Positions 8,144-16,270 of a DNA stretch of 64,000 nt are shown here, piece after piece (positions within the stretch are counted from its first letter, which is position 1; every line of letters begins with the position of its first letter). The notes beneath the pieces are model-generated. The model was not told the DNA's origin and searched no databases. It saw only the letters and a list, made by a program, of their open reading frames with translations. Position numbers and translations under genes: made by a program. This stretch comes from Bradyrhizobium diversitatis (GTDB taxonomy: Bacteria > Pseudomonadota > Alphaproteobacteria > Rhizobiales > Xanthobacteraceae). Location of the stretch: contig NZ_JACEGD010000019.1 in the NCBI RefSeq assembly GCF_016031635.1, positions 1-64,000 of the forward strand, written 5' to 3'.

Positions 8144-8271
8144 GTGCCTGATCCTTTCGCTGACGATGGCGATGGCTGGCCATCGACATTCTTGACAGTG
8201 CATTGCGAGATGCGTGTCAGGAGCTAAACGCGAAAACGGAAAATTCGGATAGAGGGCTTGTTTCTGATTGG

Positions 8272-8327
8272 TGATGTCATGTAACATCAGAACATGTAAT
8301 AGATGTTATTTTGTAAATCTTGTAAAT
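8272..8327. promoter_or_regulatory. putative operator cluster between aceA and the ScfR/RamB-like gene
   Basis: The AT-rich part of the 402-base gap holds an inverted repeat TGATGT-N6-ACATCA (8272-8289) and, further right, two direct copies of TTGTAAAT nine bases apart (8311-8318 and 8320-8327). RamB-type regulators are known to bind short A/T-rich half-sites near aceA in actinobacteria. Assigning these to the adjacent regulator is inference from position. Confidence 0.45.
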
Positions 8328-8390
8328 AAATGGTCAGCATGTCTGTCCTGATGGGGATCAAACGACATGGCCGCCGAGTCCGACTTTTTC

Positions 8391-8529
8391 TCCCTCTCCC
8401 CGTTCTTACGGGGAGAGGGTCGGGGTGAGGGGCTCTCTCCTCGACTTCGGCTCTCACCTCCCCTGCGGAAGCTCCCCCTCACCCGCCACGCTTCGCGTGT
8501 CGGACTCTCCCCGCAAGCGGGGAGAGGCG
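8391..8529. repeat. palindromic intergenic repeat, family C (CTCCCTCTCCCCG ... CGGGGAGAGG)
   Basis: The element starts with a short hairpin, CTCCCTCTCCCC paired with GGGGAGAGGGTCGGGGTGAGGG, and ends with the mirror-image half. Relatives lie at 10001-10146 and, more diverged, at 12021-12228. It separates the aceA promoter region from the regulator start at 8546. Confidence 0.85.
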
Positions 8530-8545
8530 AAGAGAGGAGCCGCTG

Positions 8546-9991
8546 ATGGCCGCCGTTTCCGGCAAGAAACTCTTCGTCGGCCCGCGCTTCCGGAGGATCC
8601 GGCAGCAATTGGGGCTGTCGCAGACCCAGATCGCCGAGGGGCTCGGGATCTCGCCGAGCTATGTCAACCTGATCGAACGCAACCAGCGCCCGGTGACCGC
8701 GCAAATCCTGCTGCGCCTTGCCGAGACCTATGACCTCGACCTGCGCGACCTCGCCACCGCCGACGAGGACCGCTTCTTCGCCGAGCTCAACGAGATCTTC
8801 TCCGATCCCTTGTTCCGCCAGATCGACCTGCCCAAGCAGGAGCTGCGCGACCTCGCCGAGCTCTGCCCCGGCGTCACCCACGCGCTGCAGCGGCTCTACG
8901 CCGCCTATACCGAGGCGCGCCAAGGCGAGACGCTGGCCGCCGCGCAAATGGCCGACCGCGACGTCGGCACGCGCTATGAGGCCAATCCGGTCGAGCGCGT
9001 ACGTGAACTGATCGAGGCCAACCGCAACTATTTCCCGGAGCTCGAGCAGGCCGCAGAGACTCTGCGCGACGAACTGAACGTGCCGGCCGAAGGGCTGTAT
9101 GCCGCGCTTGCGGCGCGCCTGCGTGAAAAGCATTCGATCCAGACCCGCATCATGCCGGTGGACGTGATGCGCGAGACGCTGCGGCGCTTCGACCGGCATC
9201 GCCGTCAGCTCTTGATCTCGGAGCTGGTCGACCCGCCCGGCCGCGCGTTCCAGCTTGCCTTCCAGCTCGGCCTCGGCGAATGCGCGCAAGCCCTGGAGAC
9301 CATCGTCGGCCGCGCCGGCCCGTTGGACGACGCGCCGCGCCGCCTGTTTCGCATCACCCTCGGCAATTACTTCGCAGCGGCGGTGATGATGCCCTATCCG
9401 GCCTTCCTTGCCGCAGCCGAAGCGCTGAATTACGACATCCACGTGCTGGCGCAGCGCTTCAATTCCGGCTTCGAGCAGGTCTGCCACCGCCTCACCACCC
9501 TGCAGCGGCCGAACGCGCGCGGCATTCCGTTCTTCCTCTTGCGCGTCGACAATGCCGGCAACGTCTCGAAGCGCTTCTCCTCCGGCACCTTCCCGTTCTC
9601 GAAATTCGGCGGCACCTGCCCGCTGTGGAACGTGCACTCGACCTTCGACACGCCGGACCGCCTGCTCAAGCAGGTGATCGAGCTGCCGGACGGCACGCGC
9701 TATTTCTCGATCGCGCAGATGGTGCGCCGCCCCGTCGCGCCGCACCCGCTGCCGCAGCCGCGCTTCGCCATCGGCCTCGGCTGCGAGATCCGTCACGCCG
9801 CACGCCTGACCTATGCCGCAGGCATCGACCTGGAGAAAACCGAGGGAACACCAATCGGCGTCAACTGCCGTCTGTGCGAGCGCGAAAACTGCGCCCAGCG
9901 CGCCGAGCCCCCGATCACGCGCACGTTGATCCTGGACGAGACGACGCGACGGGTGAGCTCGTTCGCGTTCTCGAATGCACGGGAGCTGTGA
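8546..9991 (+). CDS. XRE-family short-chain fatty acyl regulator (RamB/ScfR-like)
   Basis: A 481-residue regulator. The N-terminal HTH (RRIRQQLGLSQTQIAEGLGI, SPSYVNLIERNQRPVT) is an XRE domain. A middle region resembles the IrrE/ImmA-type domain, though I do not see an intact HExxH. The C-terminal domain ends with a cysteine-rich NCRLCERENCAQRA motif typical of the RamB/ScfR (DUF2083) group. These regulators sense acyl-CoA status and control acetate and propionate assimilation genes such as aceA, prpBCD or ramA in other bacteria. Here the gene is divergent from aceA, which strongly suggests that it controls isocitrate lyase. The start was taken at the ATG just after the family C repeat. Confidence 0.88.
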   Translation: MAAVSGKKLFVGPRFRRIRQQLGLSQTQIAEGLGISPSYVNLIERNQRPVTAQILLRLAETYDLDLRDLATADEDRFFAELNEIFSDPLFRQIDLPKQELRDLAELCPGVTHALQRLYAAYTEARQGETLAAAQMADRDVGTRYEANPVERVRELIEANRNYFPELEQAAETLRDELNVPAEGLYAALAARLREKHSIQTRIMPVDVMRETLRRFDRHRRQLLISELVDPPGRAFQLAFQLGLGECAQALETIVGRAGPLDDAPRRLFRITLGNYFAAAVMMPYPAFLAAAEALNYDIHVLAQRFNSGFEQVCHRLTTLQRPNARGIPFFLLRVDNAGNVSKRFSSGTFPFSKFGGTCPLWNVHSTFDTPDRLLKQVIELPDGTRYFSIAQMVRRPVAPHPLPQPRFAIGLGCEIRHAARLTYAAGIDLEKTEGTPIGVNCRLCERENCAQRAEPPITRTLILDETTRRVSSFAFSNAREL

Positions 9992-10000
9992 GGGCATGTT

Positions 10001-10146
10001 CTCCCTCTCCCCGCTTGCGGGGAGAGGGTCGGGGTGAGGGGGACTCTCCGCGAGGACGGTACAAGTTGGACTCGCGGAGAGTCCCCCTCACCCGGAATTC
10101 AAGCTGCGCTCGAATTCCGGCCTCTCCCCGCAAGCGGTGAGAGGCG
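10001..10146. repeat. palindromic intergenic repeat, family C
   Basis: Second copy of the element beginning CTCCCTCTCCCCGCTTGCGG and ending CTCTCCCCGCAAGCGGTGAG. The two halves are inverted, and an inner inverted repeat (GACTCTCCGCGAG and CTCGCGGAGAGTC) lies in the centre. It fills the gap between the regulator stop and the end of the convergent small monooxygenase-fold gene. Confidence 0.85.
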
Positions 10147-10161
10147 AAGGCACCCGCCCAA

Positions 10162-10455
10162 CTACGCCAGCGTATGCACGATCACCGGCCCCGCCACGGC
10201 GCGCGCGTCGCCGGCCAGCAGCGGGCCCAAATTCTGCTCGATCCAGGCGATTGCGCGCCGGTTCGCCTCCTCGGCCTGCTCGAACTTGTCGAAGATCGAG
10301 ATCGCGGTGACCGTGTCGTCGCCGGCATAGACGACGTAGTAGGCGCGAAAGCCATCGACGTCGCTGATGATCGGAACGGCGCCGTCCTTGATGCGGCGGG
10401 CCAGCTCTTCCGCACTCCCGCTTTTCGCCTTGGCCTGACGGATGGCGGCATACAT
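10162..10455 (-). CDS. small ABM-fold-like protein
   Basis: A 97-residue protein (MYAAIRQAKAKSGSAEELAR) with the compact alpha/beta pattern of the antibiotic biosynthesis monooxygenase or YdhR-like dimeric ferredoxin-like fold: a strand, a helix with EELARRI, the pattern FRAYYVVYAGDDTVTAISIF, then EQAEEANRRA. Such proteins are heme-degrading or quinol oxygenases, or have no known activity. No cofactor-binding residue stands out. It is monocistronic, facing the regulator gene. Confidence 0.7.
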   Translation of the reverse strand: MYAAIRQAKAKSGSAEELARRIKDGAVPIISDVDGFRAYYVVYAGDDTVTAISIFDKFEQAEEANRRAIAWIEQNLGPLLAGDARAVAGPVIVHTLA

Positions 10456-10683
10456 GGCATCCTCCTCCGGCTATCTGGACTTTGGGCCTGTGACCCGGAG
10501 CCGATGATACGCCGATGCAGGCGGCTGATCCACGCTTGGTTAACCCCGCGCTAATCCGCCTGTGCGATCTGCAACCAGAGATTAAGCACGCCTCAACATC
10601 GGCGCCTTAGTCTCGCCCCACTCACGTTTCGCAAACAACGGCGGCCTATTCTGCCGGGCGAAGTGACATCAGGGGGCTTCATC

Positions 10684-11484
10684 ATGCGCATTGCGTTGCT
10701 GCTGACCGCAACCATCGTCGGCGCGCTCTTCGCCAATCCATCTCATGCCGGTTCGCTCGATGCCGACGCAGCGCCGTCGTTACCACCGGGCTTCCAGGGC
10801 TACCGCGGCTACATGTTCGACCTGTCGGAGAACTCCGACCGCAAGGACGTCGACAAGCTCGCCGACAATCTGAAGCAGCAGATCGATGCCGTCGAAGCGG
10901 CCGGCCTGTCGCCGCGCGTGCTGCGCTTCTTCCGCACCGTGCCGATCATCGCGAGCGAGCTCGCCTGCCTCGACGAAGGCGCCGCGACCGCCTGTTACGG
11001 CCGCGTCGCTCCCAACGTCGAGCGCCGCGTGCCGCGGACGCTGACGGTGTGGGACCACGACAAGCAGCGCTGGACCAATCCGAACGCCGTCGACCTCGCG
11101 GTCGACTCGGGGCTCGGCGTGATCATGCTGCGGCCCGACATGATGCGCTACGAGAAGGAGGCCGTGCTGCTGCACGAGCTTCTCCATGCCTATCACGCAC
11201 GGCTGCTGCCGGACGGCTACGCCAACAAGGGCGTGATCGCCTATTACGCGCTGGCCAAGTCCAAGGACATGTTGCCCAAGGAGGCCTATGCGATGAAGAA
11301 CCCGATGGAGTTCTTCGCCGTGACCGCCAGCATCTTCCTGGCCGGAAAAAGCGAATTCCACGACCCGAAGTCGCGCGAGGCGCTCAAGGAGAAGATGCCG
11401 GACTATTACAAGTACCTGGTCGGCGTGTTCGGCTTCGACCCCGAGCCGGCGGCGGCGAACGGCCCGGTGGCCTCGCTGAAGTAA
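10684..11484 (+). CDS. exported protein with zinc-peptidase-like HELLH motif
   Basis: A 266-residue protein with a clear Sec signal peptide (MRIALLLTATIVGALFANPS, likely cut after SHA at about residue 22). Residues 164-168 read HELLH within AVLLHELLHAYH, matching the HExxH zinc-binding site of gluzincin or metzincin-like peptidases. A downstream acidic region (NPMEFFAVTASIF, with E about 50 residues later) could give the third ligand, as in eukaryotic-type anthrax lethal factor-like or DUF families. Two cysteines (about 95 and 104) could form a disulfide in the periplasm. An AGGGGG ribosome site precedes the ATG at 10684. No named family recognised; peptidase activity is inferred from the motif. 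Confidence 0.7.
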   Translation: MRIALLLTATIVGALFANPSHAGSLDADAAPSLPPGFQGYRGYMFDLSENSDRKDVDKLADNLKQQIDAVEAAGLSPRVLRFFRTVPIIASELACLDEGAATACYGRVAPNVERRVPRTLTVWDHDKQRWTNPNAVDLAVDSGLGVIMLRPDMMRYEKEAVLLHELLHAYHARLLPDGYANKGVIAYYALAKSKDMLPKEAYAMKNPMEFFAVTASIFLAGKSEFHDPKSREALKEKMPDYYKYLVGVFGFDPEPAAANGPVASLK

Positions 11485-11517
11485 AGCAGACATCGCGTTT
11501 CCCCAAGCAAGCCAGCC

Positions 11518-11548
11518 AAAAAGCCGCGCAATATGCGCGGCTTTTTTT
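11518..11548 (+). terminator. intrinsic terminator after the HELLH protein gene
   Basis: A seven-base GC stem (GCCGCGC with GCGCGGC), flanked by five A on the left and seven T on the right, lies about 35 bases after the stop. A textbook Rho-independent terminator; the A and T tracts extend the stem. Confidence 0.9.
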
Positions 11549-11659
11549 GCTTCGCAAGCTGGAAGCTGCGGATGACGCGCTGGCGGGAATTGCCAAGGCA
11601 GGGCCCGATCTGCATAGTCCCGCCGCATCGATACCGTTTTTCGAAGAGGATGAGAGAAC

Positions 11660-12010
11660 ATGGCGGACGCAGACCTGGATGTCGTGATCCGGCAACTGGC
11701 CAGACAGCTGCATACGGGCCTGATGACCCGCGCCAAGGAGCGGCGGGATCGCTTCAACGGCCTTGCGGCCAAGGCCAAGGGCAAGGAGACCGGCGAGCGC
11801 TTCAAGATGATGGCCAAGGCCACCATGGAGCAGGCCACTGTCGCGGCCAAGCGCCTCCAGATGTCCGCCGACAACGTCGCCGACAGCTACGCGCGATCGA
11901 TGCGCCTGGCCGCCAGGGCGCCGATTGCGGTGAAGGTGGAAAAGAAGGCGAAGGACAAGCCCGAGAAGAAGGCCAAGGCGAAGAAGGCGAAGGCCGGGAA
12001 GGCGAAGTAA
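11660..12010 (+). CDS. small protein with lysine/alanine-rich C-terminal tail
   Basis: A 116-residue protein. The first 90 residues are helical, with heptad-like spacing and many Met, Ala and Lys residues (RDRFNGLAAKAKGKETGERF, then MMAKATMEQATVAAKRLQ). The last 25 residues alternate Lys and Ala, like the tails of histone H1-like or nucleoid-associated proteins. There is no signal peptide. The composition suggests nucleic-acid binding, but I recognise no family. It follows the intrinsic terminator at 11518, so it has its own promoter, and it is followed by a family C-like repeat. Confidence 0.65.
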   Translation: MADADLDVVIRQLARQLHTGLMTRAKERRDRFNGLAAKAKGKETGERFKMMAKATMEQATVAAKRLQMSADNVADSYARSMRLAARAPIAVKVEKKAKDKPEKKAKAKKAKAGKAK

Positions 12011-12020
12011 GCGCTTTCTT

Positions 12021-12228
12021 CCTCCTCCCCTTATGGGAAGGTGGCGTAGGCGGCCTTCGGCCGTCGTTCTTAAAGAACGCCGAAGCGAAGCTTCGGCTAC
12101 GGCGCCGGATGAGGGGTTGCTTCAGCAAACTGGACTGCGAGATTTTCACTCGCGGAGAGATACCCCTCACCCGTCTCGCCGCTTCGCGACGAGCCATCCT
12201 CTCCCACAAGGGGAAGAGCCCGCAGCTC
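12021..12228. repeat. diverged palindromic repeat, family C-like
   Basis: About 200 bases starting TCCTCCTCCCCTTATGGGAAG and ending CCTCTCCCACAAGGGGAAGAG. It contains several nested hairpins, for example GGCGGCCTTCGGCCGTC and CGAAGCGAAGCTTCGG. It resembles the family C elements at 8391 and 10001 but is longer and less regular. It separates the lysine-tailed protein gene from the convergent TPR gene. Confidence 0.7.
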
Positions 12229-12237
12229 CGGATGTTT

Positions 12238-12936
12238 CTACCGTCTCGGCGCCGACACTTGTGTCGGCTCGGCGCTGGCGAGTTCGGCGAGCTTGGCGCG
12301 CGCTGCCTCTCGCGCGGCGCCGTTCTTGCCGGCGGGCAGCGCCAGCGCGGCCTCGAAATCGGCGCGGGCATCGTCGGCCTGACCGCGGGCGAGGAACGCG
12401 AGGCCGCGATCGAGACGGGCCTGCGCATCGGAGGGGTCGAGGCGGACCGCCGTGTTGAAGCTCAGGATGGCCCGATCGAGATCGCCCATGGCGGCGAGCG
12501 CAAGACCACGCTGGTGATAGGGTGCGGCGAGCTTGGGATCATGCGCGATCGCCTCGTCATAATCCGCAATGGCACCCTCGAGCTCGCCGTTCAGCCGACG
12601 GGCCGTCGCCCGGTCGCGATAGAGCGAGCCGCGGTTGGGATTGAGATGGATGGCCTCGTCGAAATCGGCGATCGCCCGCCTGAAGTCGCCGTGACGCAGC
12701 GCGATCCGCCCGCGCCCCGCATAGGCGAAAGCGATCAGCGAGCCGCGAAGCGGCGAGAAGCCGATCACGGCCGAGCAGATGTCAGGATCGTCCTCGTCGC
12801 CGCAATTGACGACCATGTGCGTGGACAGGCCGACGAGCACGCAAAGAACGATCAGCAAGAGTACGGCTGCTCTGGTCATCTTCGACGGTGGCCGGAAGCG
12901 GGCCGGCCGCGCATCCCCTTTCGAAGGAATGGTCAC
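12238..12936 (-). CDS. TPR-repeat membrane-anchored protein
   Basis: About 232 residues from a GTG at 12936; an ATG at 12879 would remove the first 19 residues and place the hydrophobic helix (RAAVLLLIVLCVLVGL) at the extreme N-terminus as a signal anchor, which is also plausible. After the helix come at least four tetratricopeptide units: AYAGRGRIALRHGDFRRAIADFDEAI, SLYRDRATARRLNGELEGAIA, APYHQRGLALAAMGDLDRAI and ARLDRGLAFLARGQADDA (each quoted partly). TPR arrays mediate protein-protein contacts; this one would face the periplasm. The gene is followed by the repeat at 12021. Confidence 0.8.
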   Translation of the reverse strand: MTIPSKGDARPARFRPPSKMTRAAVLLLIVLCVLVGLSTHMVVNCGDEDDPDICSAVIGFSPLRGSLIAFAYAGRGRIALRHGDFRRAIADFDEAIHLNPNRGSLYRDRATARRLNGELEGAIADYDEAIAHDPKLAAPYHQRGLALAAMGDLDRAILSFNTAVRLDPSDAQARLDRGLAFLARGQADDARADFEAALALPAGKNGAAREAARAKLAELASAEPTQVSAPRR

Positions 12937-13027
12937 GTCGAGGTATTAACACCGGCCGGGATGACCCTATGTGCGCCAGGTCACAAAGCCGCAAATCCTC
13001 ACCGGTTCCGTTGGCTAGCCCCAGGGA

Positions 13028-13987
13028 CTAGCCCCAAGGACCGCGGGAGGGACCGCGGGAAGATCCACGTGACGAGGAGCGGCCCCAGGGGCCGCGCGGC
13101 GGGTAGTTCTCGTTGGCCCCAACCGACGGCGCCGCCCGCCCGCCGAGCTCGGACGCAAGCTGTTGGAGGGCGGCGACACGGTTCTGGGTCGAGGGGTGGG
13201 TCGCGAACAGATTGTCCACACCATGTCCCGACAGCGGATTGATGATGAACATGTGCGCGGTCGCCGGATTCCGCTCGGCCTCGTAGTTCGGCACCTGATG
13301 CGCGGCGCCCTCGATCTTGACCAGCGCCGAGGCCAGCCACATCGGCTGGCCGACGATGCGCGCGCCGAGATTGTCGGCGGCGTATTCGCGTGTACGGCTG
13401 ATCGCCATCTGCACCAGCATGGCGCCGAGCGGAGCGAGGATCATCATCAGGATCGAGCCGACGATGCCCAGACCATTGTTGTTCTCGCGATTGCCGCCGA
13501 AGAACATGCCGAACTGGGCCAGCATGGAGATCGCGCCCGCGATGGTCGCAGTGATGGTCATCAGAAGCGTGTCGTGATGCTTGATGTGGGCGAGCTCGTG
13601 CGCGATCACGCCGGCTAGCTCCTCGCGGCTGAGCTGGTTCATCAGGCCGGTGGTGACGGCGACTGCGGCGTTCTCCGGGTTGCGGCCGGTCGCGAACGCA
13701 TTGGGCTGCACCTCGTCCATCACGAACACGCGCGGCATCGGCAGGCCGGCGCGCCCGGCAAGCTCGGCGACGAGGCCGACCAGCTCCGGTGCGGTCGAAC
13801 GGTCGACCTCATGGGCGCCGTACATCGACAGCACCATGCGGTCGGAGTTCCAGTAGGTGAAGAGATTGGTCGCGGCGGCAATGACGAGCGCTATCATGGC
13901 GCCCGAGGCGCCGCCGATCAGATAGCCGACGCCCATGAACAGGGCGGTCAGGCCTGCGAGCAGCATTGCGGTACGAAAATAGTTCAT
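13028..13987 (-). CDS. htpX: M48-family membrane zinc protease HtpX
   Basis: A 319-residue HtpX. Two N-terminal membrane helices (residues about 7-25 and 28-45), the zinc motif HELAH at 130-134, two further helices, and the downstream third ligand region REYAADNLGARI. HtpX degrades misfolded inner-membrane proteins with FtsH. The conserved NAFATGRNPENAAVAVT stretch precedes the active site. The C-terminus is unusual: after the conserved ATHPSTQNRV it carries a Gly/Arg/Ser-rich tail with RGPWG at both ends. The start ATG at 13987 begins with MNYFRTAML, as in alphaproteobacterial HtpX. Confidence 0.93.
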   Translation of the reverse strand: MNYFRTAMLLAGLTALFMGVGYLIGGASGAMIALVIAAATNLFTYWNSDRMVLSMYGAHEVDRSTAPELVGLVAELAGRAGLPMPRVFVMDEVQPNAFATGRNPENAAVAVTTGLMNQLSREELAGVIAHELAHIKHHDTLLMTITATIAGAISMLAQFGMFFGGNRENNNGLGIVGSILMMILAPLGAMLVQMAISRTREYAADNLGARIVGQPMWLASALVKIEGAAHQVPNYEAERNPATAHMFIINPLSGHGVDNLFATHPSTQNRVAALQQLASELGGRAAPSVGANENYPPRGPWGRSSSRGSSRGPSRGPWG

Positions 13988-14174
13988 GGCCGTCTCTCCA
14001 GGCCGGTCGCGGCCGCTGGAAGCGCCTGCAGGCCGGCAAACATCAGGTAGGGATGACCCCGGCCGGGATGCAAGGTTTCCGGGTGCGTCGCGGAGCCGCG
14101 GCACTGGTCTGAGCGCCATCATTCCATTAAACTTCGTCTAGAATCCCGGCGTCCCCTCCCCCAGCGGAAACCTC

Positions 14175-15476
14175 ATGCTCCTGACCCGATTTTCGATCGC
14201 GGCCACCGCTCTTCTCGCGCTCTCCGCTCCCGCCTCCGCCCAGTTCGCGCCGCCACCGGCCAACCCGGCCGCGCCGAAAGCCACCGCCGCCTCGCCACGC
14301 ACAGCATCGTGCCACAATGGTGCGAGCTTCGATCGCTTCCTGGCGGATGTGAAGCAACAGGCGGTGGCTGCCGGCGTGTCGCAGCGCACGATCGCGGAGG
14401 CTTCGCCGTATCTCGTCTACGACCAGGGCATCGTCAACCGCGACCGCGGCCAGCGCGTGTTCGGCCAACTCTTCACCGAATTCGCCGGCCGCATGGCGGC
14501 GTCCTATCGCATGCAGAATGGACAGCAGCACATCAAGCGACACGCCGCGGCGTTTGCGCGCGCCGAAAAGGAATATGGCGTGCCACCGGCCGTGATCGCC
14601 GCATTCTGGGGCCTCGAGAGCGACTTCGGCGCCAATATGGGTAATCTGCCGACGCTGAAATCGCTGGTGTCGCTCGCCTATGACTGCCGCCGCTCCGAGA
14701 TGTTCGTGGGCGAGACCATCGCCGCGCTGAAGATCATCGATCGCGGCGATCTGCACCCCGACGAGATGATCGGCTCCTGGGCCGGCGAGCTCGGGCAGAC
14801 GCAATTCCTGCCCGTGCACTATGTCAACTACGCGGTCGATTATGACGGCGACGGACGGCGCGACCTGTTGCGCTCGCCAGCCGACGTGATCGGCTCGACT
14901 GCGAACTACATCGCCAACGGATTGAAGTGGCGGCGCGGCGAGCCGTGGCTGGAAGAGATCAAGGTGCCGCCGGACCTGCCGTGGGACAAGACCGATCTCA
15001 CGGTGCGCGAGCCGCGCTCGACATGGGCGCAGCTGGGCGTCACCTATCCCGACGGACGTCCGCTGCCGAATGACAATCTTGCGGCATCCGTGCTGCTGCC
15101 GATGGGCCGCTTTGGTCCGGCCTTCCTCGCCTATCCGAATTTCGCGGCCTACACCGAGTGGAACAACTCACTGATCTACTCGACCACCGCGGGCTATCTC
15201 GCCTCGCGCATCGCCGGCGCCGCGCCGATGCGCAAGCCCTACGCGCCGGTCGCGCAGCTGCCGTTCAACGAGCTGAAGGAATTGCAGCAGCTGCTGGTGC
15301 GTGCCGGCTACAATGTCGGCAAGGTCGACGGCGTGCTCGGCCAGCAGAGCCGCACTGCCGTGAAGGCGATGCAGATCAAATACGGCCTGCCGGCCGATTC
15401 CTGGCCAACGGCGGAGCTGCTGGCGCGAATGCGCGGCGGCACGGCGCAGGCGCAGCCCCAGGCGACGGTTCGGTAG
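14175..15476 (+). CDS. lytic murein transglycosylase (MltB-like) with peptidoglycan-binding domain
   Basis: A 433-residue exported protein. A Sec signal peptide (MLLTRFSIAATALLALSAP, cut after ASA) is followed by the SLT/MltB domain: AFWGLESDFGANMGN holds the catalytic glutamate (about residue 157), and GELGQTQFLPVHYVN the second conserved block. The last 70 residues are a PG_binding_1 domain (LKELQQLLVRAGYNVGKVDGVLG). The enzyme cleaves glycan strands to give 1,6-anhydro-muramic ends and acts in the periplasm. An EF-hand-like DYDGDGRRDLL loop is present, as in E. coli MltB. It follows htpX divergently. Confidence 0.9.
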   Translation: MLLTRFSIAATALLALSAPASAQFAPPPANPAAPKATAASPRTASCHNGASFDRFLADVKQQAVAAGVSQRTIAEASPYLVYDQGIVNRDRGQRVFGQLFTEFAGRMAASYRMQNGQQHIKRHAAAFARAEKEYGVPPAVIAAFWGLESDFGANMGNLPTLKSLVSLAYDCRRSEMFVGETIAALKIIDRGDLHPDEMIGSWAGELGQTQFLPVHYVNYAVDYDGDGRRDLLRSPADVIGSTANYIANGLKWRRGEPWLEEIKVPPDLPWDKTDLTVREPRSTWAQLGVTYPDGRPLPNDNLAASVLLPMGRFGPAFLAYPNFAAYTEWNNSLIYSTTAGYLASRIAGAAPMRKPYAPVAQLPFNELKELQQLLVRAGYNVGKVDGVLGQQSRTAVKAMQIKYGLPADSWPTAELLARMRGGTAQAQPQATVR

Positions 15477-15586
15477 AATTTTCGCACCGCACAGGCCACT
15501 TGCGACGATTGTATTTTTCCATGAGGCTCCCATGTGAGTGGCTCAGGTTTTCTCCTGAGATTTCCCACCATTGAAGCGAGCATCAT

Positions 15587-16090
15587 ATGTCCTTCTACGA
15601 CGCCGTCGTCCCCGCCTATCTGCAGATGCTGAACAGCGTGACCGGGCTGCTCACCAAAGCCGAGGCGCATTGCGCGGCGAAAAAGATCGATCCCGGCGTC
15701 CTGCTCGGCTCGCGCCTGTTCCCGGACATGCTGCCGCTGTCGCGGCAGGTCCAGCTGGTCAGCGACTATCCAACCAGAGGCTGTGCGCGGCTGACGCAAA
15801 GCGAGGTGCCCTCGACGCCCGACACCGAAACGAGCTTTGCGGAGTTGAAGCAGCGGCTGGCGAAGACGATCGACTATGTCAAATCCTTCAAGCCCGAGCA
15901 GTTTGAGGGCGCCGACGCCAAGGACGTCACCTTTCCGGTCGGCCCCGGCAAGACCATCACCATGACGGGACAGCAATTCCTGAGCTCGTTCTCGCTGCCG
16001 AACCTCTATTTCCACGCGGCGACAGCCCACGGCATCTTGCGACACAACGGCGTCGAGATCGGCAAGCGCGATTTCCTCGGCGCGAACTGA
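15587..16090 (+). CDS. DUF1993 (DinB-like) protein
   Basis: A 167-residue protein starting MSFYDAVVPAYLQMLNSVTG, a typical DUF1993 opening. The family has a four-helix DinB/YfiT-like fold. Conserved pieces are LLGSRLFPDMLPLSRQVQLVSD and NLYFHAATAHGILRHNGVEI. DinB-fold proteins often bind a metal with three histidines; here two histidines lie in HAATAH near the end. Biochemical function is unknown. It has its own hairpin terminator downstream. Confidence 0.88.
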   Translation: MSFYDAVVPAYLQMLNSVTGLLTKAEAHCAAKKIDPGVLLGSRLFPDMLPLSRQVQLVSDYPTRGCARLTQSEVPSTPDTETSFAELKQRLAKTIDYVKSFKPEQFEGADAKDVTFPVGPGKTITMTGQQFLSSFSLPNLYFHAATAHGILRHNGVEIGKRDFLGAN

Positions 16091-16104
16091 GTTGTGAAAT
16101 CGCA

Positions 16105-16138
16105 CGGCTGCGACAGCGGGATTTCGCTGTCGCAGCCG
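16105..16138 (+). terminator. hairpin downstream of the DUF1993 gene
   Basis: A perfect 14-base-pair stem (CGGCTGCGACAGCG with its complement) around a six-base loop lies 15 bases after the stop. It lacks a T-tract, so it is a likely but not certain terminator. Confidence 0.6.
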
Positions 16139-16270
16139 GAATTGCACATGATTTATGCTACGCGGGCGCTGCCGCGTAGCTCGCCTGCACTTTCCGAATG
16201 GCTCATCCCTTGCGCCTGATGTCGCGATGCACAAGTGTTCGAAATCTCTCACCGCCTGGAAGCATTCCCA

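Noticed and set aside
6479..8227. Long open frame on the plus strand opposite aceA
   Set aside because: Its translation has no domain, repeats Val/Leu/Asp/Gly-rich sequence typical of antisense to GC-rich genes, and lies entirely opposite a clear isocitrate lyase.
8306..9997. Open frame on the minus strand opposite the RamB/ScfR-like gene
   Set aside because: Antisense shadow of a well-supported regulator; the translation is Arg/Gln-rich without any known motif.
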